Shown piece after piece: positions 53,599-61,657 of a stretch of 64,000 nucleotides of DNA. The notes below the pieces were generated by a model that did no database searches, was not told the DNA's origin, and was given only the letters and a program-made list of their open reading frames with translations. Origin of the DNA: WHSW01 sp033856255 (GTDB taxonomy: Bacteria; Actinomycetota; Thermoleophilia; Solirubrobacterales; 70-9); NCBI GenBank assembly GCA_033856255.1, contig JAWVFH010000031.1, forward strand, positions 3,973 to 67,972. The letters are read 5' to 3'. How positions within the stretch are numbered: the stretch's first letter is position 1; every line of letters starts with the position of its first letter. The translations under genes and the position numbers were made by a program.

Positions 53599-54057
53599 TT
53601 AGCCCTGGGGGCAGCCGGAGAACTTCGGCAGCGGCGTGGTGGCCGTGTCGACGACCGGGCCCTTGCCGATCTGGCCGGCGTAGGCGGCGACGAACTGCGC
53701 CACCTCCTGCGCCTCCTGCTGTTCCAGGATCCCGCGCGGCATCCGGCCGCCGATCCCGCAGGTGACTGCGGTCAGGACCCTGGTCGCGTTGCCGTCGTAC
53801 AGCTCGGAGGTGTTGGTGCCGGTGGGGACGAGCAGGTCGTCGAGGTTGGGGCCGACGATCCCGTCCGTGCCGGCCGCGGCGAGCGTGTGGCAGGTGCCGC
53901 AGTTGGTGGCGAAGATGTGCTTCGCGTCGAGGTCCCGGGACGCCACCTGGACCGCGCCGGACTCCTGGTCGCCCTCCTTGCCGAGGGCGATGAACGGAAC
54001 GACCAGGACGCAGATCGCGGCGAAGATCCCGAAGACGATGAATGGGCGCTTGCTCAT
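53599..54057 (-). CDS. Membrane-anchored cytochrome c
   Basis: Small c-type cytochrome of 152 residues, an electron carrier on the outer face of the membrane. One N-terminal hydrophobic segment (about 5-26) serves as an anchor or signal. The heme site is C53-GT-C56-H57 and a methionine in GGRMPRG near residue 105 is the probable second ligand. The two further cysteines (VTCGIGG and SGCPQG) may form a disulfide. It starts 12 bp after the endonuclease III gene on the same strand, and is followed by the 83-bp inverted-repeat element. Its redox partner is not in the window. Confidence 0.9.
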   Translation of the reverse strand: MSKRPFIVFGIFAAICVLVVPFIALGKEGDQESGAVQVASRDLDAKHIFATNCGTCHTLAAAGTDGIVGPNLDDLLVPTGTNTSELYDGNATRVLTAVTCGIGGRMPRGILEQQEAQEVAQFVAAYAGQIGKGPVVDTATTPLPKFSGCPQG

Positions 54058-54069
54058 AGATTCGAAAAC

Positions 54070-54771
54070 CTACCTGCTGGCGGCCGCGTTGCGCCGGTAC
54101 CAGGGACACATACGGCGCAGCTCGCATTCGCCGCAGCGCGGCTGCGGCCGGCAGACACGGCGGCCGTGCGTGATCAGGTTGATGTGCAGCTCGTAGGCGT
54201 CCTCGGGGTCGGTGATCGCGAGCATCTCGTCGTGGGCGCGCTCGAAGGAAGCGCTTTCGGGGAACAACCCCAGGCGGCCGCCGACGCGGTAGACGTGGGT
54301 GTCGACCGGGATCTCCGGCCGCCCGAGCGCGAAGATCATCACGCAGGCGGCGGTCTTCCGCCCGACGCCCGGCAGCTCGACCAGGAAGCCGATCGCCTCG
54401 TCGCGATCGGCGCCGGCCAGCCAGTCGAGCGTCGGCTCGTCCTCCTCGGTCGGCAGCTCGCGCAGGACCTGCTGGATCCGCGGTGCCTTCGAGGGAGCGA
54501 GGCCGCCCGGCCGGATCGCCTCCTCCACCTCCTCGACCGGTGCGTCGCGCACCTCGACCCAGGTCGGCAGGGCGGCGCGGAGGCGCTCATAGGCGACGTC
54601 GCGGTTGCGGTCGTTGGTGTTCTGGGAAAGGATCGTCCGCACCAGCTCCGCGATCGGGTGGCCGTGCGGGTGGTTGACGGGGCGGCCGTAGAGCTCGCGC
54701 AGGCGATCGCGAATCGCCCGCACCCGGGCCCTGCGGGGCCGCGTCCACGAGCCTGCCTGCGTCGTCGCCAT
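54070..54771 (-). CDS. nth: Endonuclease III-family DNA glycosylase
   Basis: Base-excision repair glycosylase/lyase for oxidised pyrimidines, 233 residues. The helix-hairpin-helix LPGVGRKTAACVM (about 133-145) contains the catalytic-type lysine, the aspartate follows in PVDTHVYRVGGRL, and the 4Fe-4S ligands C-x6-C-x2-C-x5-C are visible in CRPQPRCGECELRRMC near the end. The ILSQNTNDRNRD segment is also typical. A variant within the Nth/MutY superfamily is possible, but no MutY C-terminal domain is present. Divergent from the hydrolase gene. Confidence 0.92.
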   Translation of the reverse strand: MATTQAGSWTRPRRARVRAIRDRLRELYGRPVNHPHGHPIAELVRTILSQNTNDRNRDVAYERLRAALPTWVEVRDAPVEEVEEAIRPGGLAPSKAPRIQQVLRELPTEEDEPTLDWLAGADRDEAIGFLVELPGVGRKTAACVMIFALGRPEIPVDTHVYRVGGRLGLFPESASFERAHDEMLAITDPEDAYELHINLITHGRRVCRPQPRCGECELRRMCPWYRRNAAASR

Positions 54772-54794
54772 CCGGGGCAGGATATTTTCCGCCG

Positions 54795-55634
54795 GTGGCA
54801 GCGGTCGAAGAGCGCGTTCGGAAGGTCGAAGAGCGCGTGATCGACGTCGACGGGGTCCGGTGCTTCTACCGCCAGGTCGCCGGCAGCGGGCCGCCGACGA
54901 TCTTCGTCCACGGCAACCCCTCGCACTCCGAGGACTGGGTCCCGTTCCTCGAGCGGCTCGACGGCCCGGGCCTCGCCCTCGACCTTCCGGGCTGGGGCTT
55001 CTCGGAGAATCCGCGCGGCTTCGACTACTCGATGCACGGCCTGGCGCGCTTCTACGAGCGCTTCTGCGACCGGCTCGGCGTCGGCGAGCACCAGCTCGTC
55101 GTCCACGACTGGGGCGCGATCGCGCTGATCGCCGCCCAGCGCCGGCCGGCGCGGGTGCGCCGCCTGGTGGTGATCAACGCCGTGCCGCTGTTGCCCGGGT
55201 ATCGGTGGCATTGGGTGGCGCGCTACTTCTGGCGCGTCCCGCTGCTCGGCGAGCTCGCCAACCGGACCACCACGAAGGCCGGCCTGCGCCTGCTCTCGCG
55301 CCAGGCCTCGGCGGTCCCCGGCGGCTACCCGCCCGAGTTCATCGATTCGATCTGGGCCGGCCGCGGGCAAGGGTCGTGGCCGGAGATGCTCGAGCTCTAC
55401 CGCGACGCCGACCCCGACCGGCTGGCGGCGGCGGGCGAGGGCCTCGGCGCGATCGACTGCCCGGCGCTCGTCGTCTGGGGCAGCGACGACCTGTACCTGC
55501 CACTGCGCTTCGGCCGCGCCTACGCCGACGTGCTACCCGGGGCGGAGCTGCTGGAGCTCGATCGGGCCGGGCACTGGCCGTGGCTCGACCGCCCGGACGC
55601 GGTCGACCGCGTCGTCGCCTTCCTCACGGCTTAG
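54795..55634 (+). CDS. Alpha/beta hydrolase, haloalkane dehalogenase/epoxide hydrolase-like
   Basis: Hydrolase of 279 residues with an aspartate nucleophile in the elbow VHDWGA (about residue 113), the oxyanion segment FVHGNPSHSEDW (about 37-48), an acid in VWGSDDLYLP and the catalytic histidine in AGHWPW. The Asp nucleophile and HGNPS-type segment group it with haloalkane dehalogenases and epoxide hydrolases rather than serine esterases. GTG start at 54795. The N-terminus repeats ERVRKVEERV. The substrate is unknown. Followed 39 bp later by the PAP2 gene on the same strand. Confidence 0.87.
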   Translation: MAAVEERVRKVEERVIDVDGVRCFYRQVAGSGPPTIFVHGNPSHSEDWVPFLERLDGPGLALDLPGWGFSENPRGFDYSMHGLARFYERFCDRLGVGEHQLVVHDWGAIALIAAQRRPARVRRLVVINAVPLLPGYRWHWVARYFWRVPLLGELANRTTTKAGLRLLSRQASAVPGGYPPEFIDSIWAGRGQGSWPEMLELYRDADPDRLAAAGEGLGAIDCPALVVWGSDDLYLPLRFGRAYADVLPGAELLELDRAGHWPWLDRPDAVDRVVAFLTA

Positions 55635-55673
55635 CCCGGCGTTCCGCAACACCACGTTTACAATCAGCGCGCG

Positions 55674-56474
55674 GTGCGCGCGCTCGTCTTCAGGATCAAC
55701 CGTCTGCTGCCCCAGGGCATCCTCGATGCCGGGTGCCAGTTTCTCTTCTTCTTCCTCGCCTACCAGGGCTATCAGCTCGTCCGCGGGCTGACCGACTCGG
55801 GCGCGATCAACGCCTACGTCAACGCCCACCACGTGATGAACCTCGAGCAGTCGGTCGGCGCCTTCTTCGAGCCCGGCTTCCAGCAGACGCTGATCCAGCA
55901 CACCCCGTGGCTCGTCGACTTCGCGAACTTCATGTACCTGAACTCGCATTTCGTGATCACGACCGGCTTCCTCGCCTGGCTCTACCTGTTCCGCAACGAG
56001 CACTTCTACTTCGTCCGCAACATGTTCCTGGTGGGGATGGGCCTGGCCCTGGTCGGCTACGCCGTCTTCCCGACCGCGCCGCCGCGGCTGTTCCCGAGCC
56101 TCGGGTTCACCGACACGATCGCCTCCTTCACCGGCGTCGCCCAGGACTCGAAGACCGCGAGCCTGCTGTTGAACCAATACGCGGCGGTGCCGAGCATGCA
56201 CATCGCCTTCTCGCTGATGGTCGCGGTGCCGGCGGCGACCCTGTCGCGGCGCAAGGCCTCGCGCCTGCTCTGGTGTCTGTATCCGCCGCTCATCTTCTTC
56301 GTCATCGTCGCCACCGGCAACCACTACTGGTTCGACGCCGCCGCCGGCGCGGTCGTCGCCGGGCTGGCGGCGATCGTCGCGCTGCAGCTGGCTCGCGTGC
56401 GCCCGCAGGCCTGGGCCTGGGCGCCGCAGGCGGCCCGTCTCGACCAGCCGCAGGCGGCTGCTCAAGAGGCTTAG
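55674..56474 (+). CDS. PAP2/AUR1-like membrane phosphatase or phosphotransferase
   Basis: Polytopic membrane protein of 266 residues of the PAP2 superfamily, closest in pattern to the inositol-phosphorylceramide synthase/AUR1-like branch. Visible features are several membrane helices, PTAPPRLFP (about 126-134), the phosphatase motif with histidine in VPSMHIAFS (about 173-181) and the second histidine/aspartate pair in GNHYWFDAAAG (about 213-223). GTG start at 55674. The next genes encode a CDP-alcohol phosphotransferase and inositol-3-phosphate synthase, so dephosphorylation or transfer of an inositol lipid is a reasonable guess. Confidence 0.86.
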   Translation: MRALVFRINRLLPQGILDAGCQFLFFFLAYQGYQLVRGLTDSGAINAYVNAHHVMNLEQSVGAFFEPGFQQTLIQHTPWLVDFANFMYLNSHFVITTGFLAWLYLFRNEHFYFVRNMFLVGMGLALVGYAVFPTAPPRLFPSLGFTDTIASFTGVAQDSKTASLLLNQYAAVPSMHIAFSLMVAVPAATLSRRKASRLLWCLYPPLIFFVIVATGNHYWFDAAAGAVVAGLAAIVALQLARVRPQAWAWAPQAARLDQPQAAAQEA

Positions 56475-56486
56475 TAGCGTCCGCGG

Positions 56487-57122
56487 ATCGAGCGCGGGCG
56501 TGCACAACCGAAGACCGCGGCCGAGTGGCGCGGCTATGCGCGCAACAGGCTGATCGACTCGCGGCTGACGCCGAACGCGATCTCGATCACCGGCCTGGTG
56601 CTCCACGTCCCGGCCGTTCTGCTGATCATCGACGGCGACCTCGCGCTCGCCGGCCTCGCCTTCATCTTCGGCTCGATCATGGACACCCTCGACGGCCGCT
56701 ACTCGCGGATGTCGGGCAAGGGGACGATGTTCGGCGCCTTCCTCGACTCGACCCTGGACCGGATCGAGGAGGGCGTCGTGCTGACAGCGATCGCCTATTA
56801 CTTCGCCAACAACGGCGACCCGGTGCCGGCGGCGGCCTGCGTGTTCACCGTGCTCGGCTCGGTGATGGTCTCCTACACCCGCGCTCGCGCGGAGGCGCTC
56901 GGGGTCGAGTGCAAGGTGGGAATTGCGACCCGGCCGGTCCGGGTGGTGCTACTTTCCATCGGCCTCGTATTCGGCGGCGGAGAGCTGATCTCCGGTCTCG
57001 ATCTGCTCGCCGCCTCGATCTATGCGATGGCCGGGCTGACCGCGTTCACGGTCGGCCAGCGCGTCTGGCACGTGCGTGGCGAGCTCAAGGCGCTCGAGGC
57101 CGCGGAGGCGGATGATGTGTAA
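56487..57122 (+). CDS. CDP-alcohol phosphotransferase, probable phosphatidylinositol phosphate synthase
   Basis: Membrane enzyme that joins a CDP-diacylglycerol to an alcohol phosphate. The signature D-x2-D-G-x3-R-x8-G-x3-D-x3-D is present as DTLDGRYSR (66-74 in this numbering) and GAFLDSTLD (83-91). The conserved EWRGYARNRLIDSRLTPNAI segment lies in frame upstream of the first GTG (56598), so the real protein starts earlier. However, the open frame from 56478 contains no ATG, GTG or TTG before 56598. The boundary given uses ATC 56487; CTG 56550 or a sequence error are alternatives. The inositol-phosphate synthase gene next door points to inositol phosphate as the acceptor. Confidence 0.8.
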   Translation: MERGRAQPKTAAEWRGYARNRLIDSRLTPNAISITGLVLHVPAVLLIIDGDLALAGLAFIFGSIMDTLDGRYSRMSGKGTMFGAFLDSTLDRIEEGVVLTAIAYYFANNGDPVPAAACVFTVLGSVMVSYTRARAEALGVECKVGIATRPVRVVLLSIGLVFGGGELISGLDLLAASIYAMAGLTAFTVGQRVWHVRGELKALEAAEADDV

Positions 57123-57136
57123 CCAAGTCGTTCAAC

Positions 57137-57160
57137 GCGGGTAGTTCGCCCCCCACCCGC
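57137..57160 (+). terminator. Possible hairpin between CDP-alcohol phosphotransferase gene and ino1
   Basis: GCGGGT (57137-57142) and ACCCGC (57155-57160) form a 6-bp stem with a 12-nt loop, in the 61 bp between the phosphotransferase gene and the inositol-3-phosphate synthase gene. There is no T-tract, so it could be a weak terminator, an attenuator or chance. Confidence 0.3.
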
Positions 57161-57183
57161 CTCAGGAAGGATCTTCTTTCTCA

Positions 57184-58377
57184 ATGAGTGAAACCAACGG
57201 CCACCACAACGGCGCCGCCGCCAACGGGCGCCGTTCCGACGACGGCAAGGTCCGCGTCGCGATCGTCGGCGTCGGCAACTGCGCCAACAGCTTCATCCAG
57301 GGCGTCGAGTACTACAAGGACGCCGACCCGTCCGAGCCCGTCCCGGGTCTCATGCACGTCGACCTCGGCGGCTATCACGTCCGCGACATCGAGTTCGTGG
57401 CGGCCTTCGACATCGACTCCGAGAAGGTCGGCAAGGATCTTTCCGAGGCGATCTGGTCGGGTCAGAACGACACGATCAAGTTCGCCGACGTCCCCGAGAT
57501 GGGCATCAGGGTCGAGCGCGGGATGACCCACGACGGCCTCGGCAAGTACCTGAAGCAGAAGATCACCAAGGCCCCCGGCCCGACGGCCGACATCGTCGGC
57601 ATCCTCCAGGAGACGAAGGCAGACGTGCTCGTGTGCTACCTGCCGGTCGGCTCCGAGCAGGCGACCAAGTGGTACGTCGAGCAGGCCCTCGCCGCGGGCG
57701 TCGGCTTCGTCAACTGCCTGCCGGTGTTCATCGCCCGCGAGGACTACTGGGACGAGCGCTTCAAGGAGGCCGGGCTGCCGATCATCGGCGACGACATCAA
57801 GTCGCAGGTCGGCGCGACGATCGTCCACCGCCAGCTCGCCCGCCTCTTCCACGAGCGCGGCGTCAAGCTCGAGCACACCTCGCAGCTCAACGTCGGCGGC
57901 AACATGGACTTCTTCAACATGCTCGAGCGCGAGCGCCTCGACTCGAAGAAGATCTCGAAGACCAACGCCGTCACCTCGGTGATGGGCACGGATCTGCCGG
58001 ATCGCGACGTGCACGTCGGTCCCTCGGACTACGTGCCGTGGCTGACCGACCGCAAGTGGGCCCACATCAGGCTCGAGGGCAAGGCCTTCGGAGACGTGCC
58101 GCTGACCGCCGAGCTGAAGCTCGAGGTGTGGGACTCGCCGAACTCGGCCGGCGTCGTCATCGACGCCGTGCGGCTGATCAAGCTCGCGCTCAACAACGGC
58201 ATCGCGGGCCAGCTCGACGGGCCGTCCAGCTACCTGATGAAGTCGCCGCACAGCCAGCGCCCCGACGACATGGCGCGGGTGCAGACCGAGGAGTTCATCG
58301 CCAAGCACGCCCGCACCAGCGACGCGGCCGAGCGCGCCAAGGCCGCGGCCGAGGACGCCAAGGCCGAAGCGCTGTAG
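57184..58377 (+). CDS. ino1: Inositol-3-phosphate synthase
   Basis: NAD-dependent conversion of glucose 6-phosphate to 1L-myo-inositol 1-phosphate, the entry to inositol lipids and mycothiol-type thiols; 397 residues. The NAD loop is VAIVGVGNCANSFIQGVEYY (about 25-44), and the catalytic core contains GDDIKSQVGATIVHR (about 203-217) and LNVGGNMDFFNM (about 238-249). A 20-residue polar N-terminal extension and an Ala/Glu/Lys-rich tail (AAERAKAAAEDAKAEAL) flank the core. AAGGA lies upstream of the ATG. It follows the probable phosphatidylinositol-phosphate synthase, so product and consumer are encoded together. Confidence 0.95.
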   Translation: MSETNGHHNGAAANGRRSDDGKVRVAIVGVGNCANSFIQGVEYYKDADPSEPVPGLMHVDLGGYHVRDIEFVAAFDIDSEKVGKDLSEAIWSGQNDTIKFADVPEMGIRVERGMTHDGLGKYLKQKITKAPGPTADIVGILQETKADVLVCYLPVGSEQATKWYVEQALAAGVGFVNCLPVFIAREDYWDERFKEAGLPIIGDDIKSQVGATIVHRQLARLFHERGVKLEHTSQLNVGGNMDFFNMLERERLDSKKISKTNAVTSVMGTDLPDRDVHVGPSDYVPWLTDRKWAHIRLEGKAFGDVPLTAELKLEVWDSPNSAGVVIDAVRLIKLALNNGIAGQLDGPSSYLMKSPHSQRPDDMARVQTEEFIAKHARTSDAAERAKAAAEDAKAEAL

Positions 58378-58380
58378 CGC

Positions 58381-61245
58381 TCAGGGCCTTGCCCCGGCCG
58401 CCGGCTCGTTGACCAGGGCCGCCAGCTGGGTGCGCGAGGAGACGTCGAGCTTGCGGAAGATGCGCGCCATGTGGTTCTCCACCGTGCGCACGCTGAGGAA
58501 CAGGGACTCCGCGATCTCGCGGTTGCGGCGCCCCGCCGCGACCAGCTCGGCGATCTCGCGCTCGCGTGAGCTGAGCTCGTCGAGGCCTTCACGCTCCACC
58601 GGCCGCTCGCTGCGGGTCACCCGAACGCCGAGACGGCGCAGCTCGGCCGCCGCCTGATCGGCGTAATGGACGGCGCCGAGCGCGTTGAGCTGGTCGCGGA
58701 CGCTCTCGAGGTTCGCCCGTCCACCGTCCTCGTCGCCCGCCTCGACCTGGGCCCGCGCGGCGAGCGCGCGGCCGCGGGCACCGTCGATCGCGAGCCCGGC
58801 CCGATCGGCCGCCTGGGCGGCCGCCTCGGCGTGCTCACGGGCGGCCTCCGGTTCACCGAGGACGAGCTCGAGGGTCGCGCGGGCGCGCATCGCATCGGCG
58901 GTCCGCCCATCGATCCCGAGCCCTGCCGCGGCCTCAGTGGCGCAGTTGACGTACTCCGCGGCCATCTCGAGGTCACCGAGGTCGATCTCGGCTCGCGCCA
59001 GAAGCTCGAAGCCGCGGGCCCGGAAGCCGCGCTCGATGAGCGGCAGCCCCTCGCCACCGGCCAGGGTCAGGATCTCATCGCGAGCCGCGGTCGCGTTCCC
59101 ACCCGCCAGCCGCGCCTCGGCCAGATAGCAGGCGGCGGTTGCCGAGAGCGGATCGCTCCCGGCATCCTCGAGCGCCAGCTCGCCGAGCCGCAGGGCGGCG
59201 GGCAGGTCGCCGGCGATCAGCGTCGCCCAGCACTGCAGCGACCGCGCCCAGGCGAGGAAGACCGGGTTGCGGGTCAGAATCGACGCGTCGACCGCGGCTT
59301 CGAGCCGCGGGAACGCTTCCTCCAGGCGGCCCTGGTTGATCTGCGCCAGCGCCTGCGTCGTCCGCATCAGGGTCGGTAGGTGGCCCTGGCCGGCGGCCAG
59401 GGCCGCCTCGATCGTCCGGTCGAGGAGCGCGGTGGCGGCGTCGAAGCGCTCCATGCAGACCGCGCCGAGCGCGGTCCACGTATGCGCGTTCAAGTGGTCC
59501 GCCAACTCGCCCTCCGGGAGGGCCGCGATCAGCTCCAGCCCCCGGTCGAGCTCGGTCCGGGCCGCGTCGAGGTCGTCGCGCATGTAGAGAGCGGCCGAGT
59601 GCAGTCCGGCCGCCGCCGCCGTCATCGAACGGTCGTCGCGGCGTTCGGCGTCGGTGAGCGCGGCGCGCACCCATCGCTCGAAGTCCTCCTGGTCGCCGCC
59701 GAAGAAGGAGTCCGCGGCGAGCTCGAGCTTCAGCGTCGTCGCCTCGGGCGACCCCTGGTCGGGGAGAGCCGCGAGCGCACCCTCGAGCTCGCGGTGCGCC
59801 TCGCCGTGGCGGCCGACGAGCTGCTTGACCTTGGCCGCCGAGGCGATCACGCGCCCGCGCAGGACGGGGTCGTCGGCCGGCATCAGGCCGAGGACCTCGT
59901 CGAGGTCGTCGAGGCTGTCGTCGTAGCGCCCGCAGGCGGCGAGCGCCCGGGCCCGCGGGATCAGCAGCCCGAGGCGGCGCCCGGGGTCCTCGTCGGGAAC
60001 CAGCCGCAGCGCGGCCTCGAACCAGTGCGCGGCCGCCGACGGCGCCCGTGCCGACGCAGCCGTCCCGGCCTCGGTGAGCACCGCGATCGCGGCCTCGTCG
60101 CCCGGTGACGCGGAAAGCTCGACGTGATGGGCGCGGGCCGCCGGGGCGGCGCCCCGCTGGACGAGCGCCTCGGCCACCCGCTCGTGGGCGCCGAGCTGCC
60201 AGCCCGTAGGCGCGGACGCATACACGGCCTGGCGCACGATCGGATGGCGGAAGCGAAACCGCCGCGGTAGGTCCGTGCGCCGCACCAGGTCGCCGGCGAG
60301 CAGCTCGTCGAGCGCCGTCAGGGCGGCCTGGGAGTCGAGGTCCGCGGCCCGGCCGGCGAGCTCGGGGTCGAACCCCTCTCCGACCACCGCCGCACCGCGC
60401 AGCATCAGCCCGGCCCGCTCGCCGAGTCGCCCGAGCTCGTGGTCGATCGCGGCGCTGACCTGCGCCGGCACGTCGGGACGATCAGCGGCGGGGTCGGCGG
60501 CGGGCTCGAAGGCGCCGGTCGCCTCCCACTCGCGGGCGAGCTGCTCGAGGTAGAACGGGTTGCCGCCGCTGAGCCGTAGGATCTCGGCGCCGGCGGTCTC
60601 GTCGGCGAGCTCCGCGATCAGCTCCCGCGCCTGTTCGTCGCTGAGCGGTTCGAGCTGGAGCCGCTTGACCTCGCTCAGGTCGGCGCGCACGCGCTCGGGC
60701 GCCTGCGCGGGCCGAAAGCCGATCGCGAGCATGATCCGGGCTCGCGGCGGATGGCGGATCAGGTGCGAGACGAGCTCGACCGACGCCGAGTCGGCCCAGT
60801 GCAGGTCGTCGAGCACGAGCAGCATCGGCCGCTTCTCGGCGAGGCTCTCGAGCATCGCCCGGACCGCCCTGTGGGAGCGGTAGCGCTCCTCCTGGACCGC
60901 CGCCGCGCCGCTGTCACCGAGCTCGGCGAGCGAGGGAAAGATCCGGGCGAGCTCGTTGCGCCCGTCGGCGTCGGCGGGCTTGATCAGGCGCGGGTTGACC
61001 GAGGCCAGGTAGTCGTCGAGCGCATCGAGCAAGGGCGCGAACGGGACCTCGGTCTCACCCTCGCTGGCGCGCCCCTCGAGGACGAGGAAGTGGCGCTCCT
61101 CCGCCTCGTTGGCGAGCTCCGTCAGAAGGCGGCTCTTGCCGATCCCGGGCTCGCCCTCGACGCTCACGACCGCGCCTGCGTGCAGGTCGTCGAGGACCCC
61201 CAGCATCCACTCCAGCTCCGCCTCACGCCCAACCATCCGTGTCAT
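58381..61245 (-). CDS. LuxR-type (LAL-like) AAA transcriptional regulator 1
   Basis: Large STAND-like ATPase regulator of 954 residues. ATG 61245 is chosen for its GGAGG eight bases upstream; a GTG 42 bp earlier lies in a palindrome. The N-terminal AAA domain has Walker A GEPGIGKS (31-38) and Walker B LLVLDDLHWAD (about 155-165). The middle (about 400-870) is a long array of helical TPR-like repeats, and the C-terminus is a LuxR helix-turn-helix (LSSREREIAELVAAGRRNRE, then SVRTVENHMARIFRKLDV). Such proteins bind an inducer through the repeats. It is divergent from an 85-residue protein and another regulator of the same kind. Confidence 0.92.
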   Translation of the reverse strand: MTRMVGREAELEWMLGVLDDLHAGAVVSVEGEPGIGKSRLLTELANEAEERHFLVLEGRASEGETEVPFAPLLDALDDYLASVNPRLIKPADADGRNELARIFPSLAELGDSGAAAVQEERYRSHRAVRAMLESLAEKRPMLLVLDDLHWADSASVELVSHLIRHPPRARIMLAIGFRPAQAPERVRADLSEVKRLQLEPLSDEQARELIAELADETAGAEILRLSGGNPFYLEQLAREWEATGAFEPAADPAADRPDVPAQVSAAIDHELGRLGERAGLMLRGAAVVGEGFDPELAGRAADLDSQAALTALDELLAGDLVRRTDLPRRFRFRHPIVRQAVYASAPTGWQLGAHERVAEALVQRGAAPAARAHHVELSASPGDEAAIAVLTEAGTAASARAPSAAAHWFEAALRLVPDEDPGRRLGLLIPRARALAACGRYDDSLDDLDEVLGLMPADDPVLRGRVIASAAKVKQLVGRHGEAHRELEGALAALPDQGSPEATTLKLELAADSFFGGDQEDFERWVRAALTDAERRDDRSMTAAAAGLHSAALYMRDDLDAARTELDRGLELIAALPEGELADHLNAHTWTALGAVCMERFDAATALLDRTIEAALAAGQGHLPTLMRTTQALAQINQGRLEEAFPRLEAAVDASILTRNPVFLAWARSLQCWATLIAGDLPAALRLGELALEDAGSDPLSATAACYLAEARLAGGNATAARDEILTLAGGEGLPLIERGFRARGFELLARAEIDLGDLEMAAEYVNCATEAAAGLGIDGRTADAMRARATLELVLGEPEAAREHAEAAAQAADRAGLAIDGARGRALAARAQVEAGDEDGGRANLESVRDQLNALGAVHYADQAAAELRRLGVRVTRSERPVEREGLDELSSREREIAELVAAGRRNREIAESLFLSVRTVENHMARIFRKLDVSSRTQLAALVNEPAAGARP

Positions 61246-61260
61246 CCGGACTCCCTCCGT

Positions 61261-61289
61261 ACCTGACGTCAAATCAGGTGTTTTCACCT
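61261..61289. promoter_or_regulatory. Nested palindromes between divergent genes, candidate operator
   Basis: ACCTGA-N7-TCAGGT (61261-61279) contains an 8-bp palindrome TGACGTCA (61264-61271), and immediately overlaps AGGTG-TTTT-CACCT (61276-61289). The cluster sits in the 80 bp between the regulator start (61245) and the start of the rightward 85-residue gene (61326), the usual place for an operator shared by divergent genes. The symmetries are visible; the binding protein is unknown. Confidence 0.5.
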
Positions 61290-61325
61290 ATACCGCTTCC
61301 GGAGACGGAATGCGAGCCTCGGATC

Positions 61326-61583
61326 ATGCAGTTCGTGCTCAGCCACCGCCACGCGCCCAAGGACTGCGGCGTGGCGTTCGCCGCCTGGCGGGGTTTCGAC
61401 AGCCCGCTCAGGCACCACTCGGCGCTCGCCAGCTGCCCCAGCTATTCGGCCGCGGACTCCGGTGAGCACCTGCTGATCTGGACGGTCGAGGCCAACAGCG
61501 AGGCCGACGCGCTCGCCCTGCTGCCGCCGTGGCTGGCCAAGCGGGCCGAGGTCCGCCGGGTCGGCGAGGTCGCGATCCCATGA
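61326..61583 (+). CDS. Small protein between two LAL-type regulators (85 residues)
   Basis: Soluble protein of 85 residues that I do not recognise. ATG 61326 was chosen because upstream frame overlaps the regulator start. The sequence QFVLSHRHAPKDCGVAFAAW, then a Ser/Cys/His-rich middle (HHSALASCPSYSAADSGEHL) and a short C-terminal LLPPWLAKRAEVRRVGEVAIP suggests a small alpha/beta ferredoxin-like fold; His and Cys residues could bind metal, but there is no defined motif. It lies 74 bp before the second regulator, on the same strand, and diverges from the first. A sensing or signalling partner of the regulators is conceivable. Confidence 0.7.
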   Translation: MQFVLSHRHAPKDCGVAFAAWRGFDSPLRHHSALASCPSYSAADSGEHLLIWTVEANSEADALALLPPWLAKRAEVRRVGEVAIP

Positions 61584-61657
61584 CGTTTCTGTCGGCTGTG
61601 GCGATCGCGCTGATCCCTTGCGGATAGGCTGGCCGCTGAGGCAAGGAGGGCCGGAGA

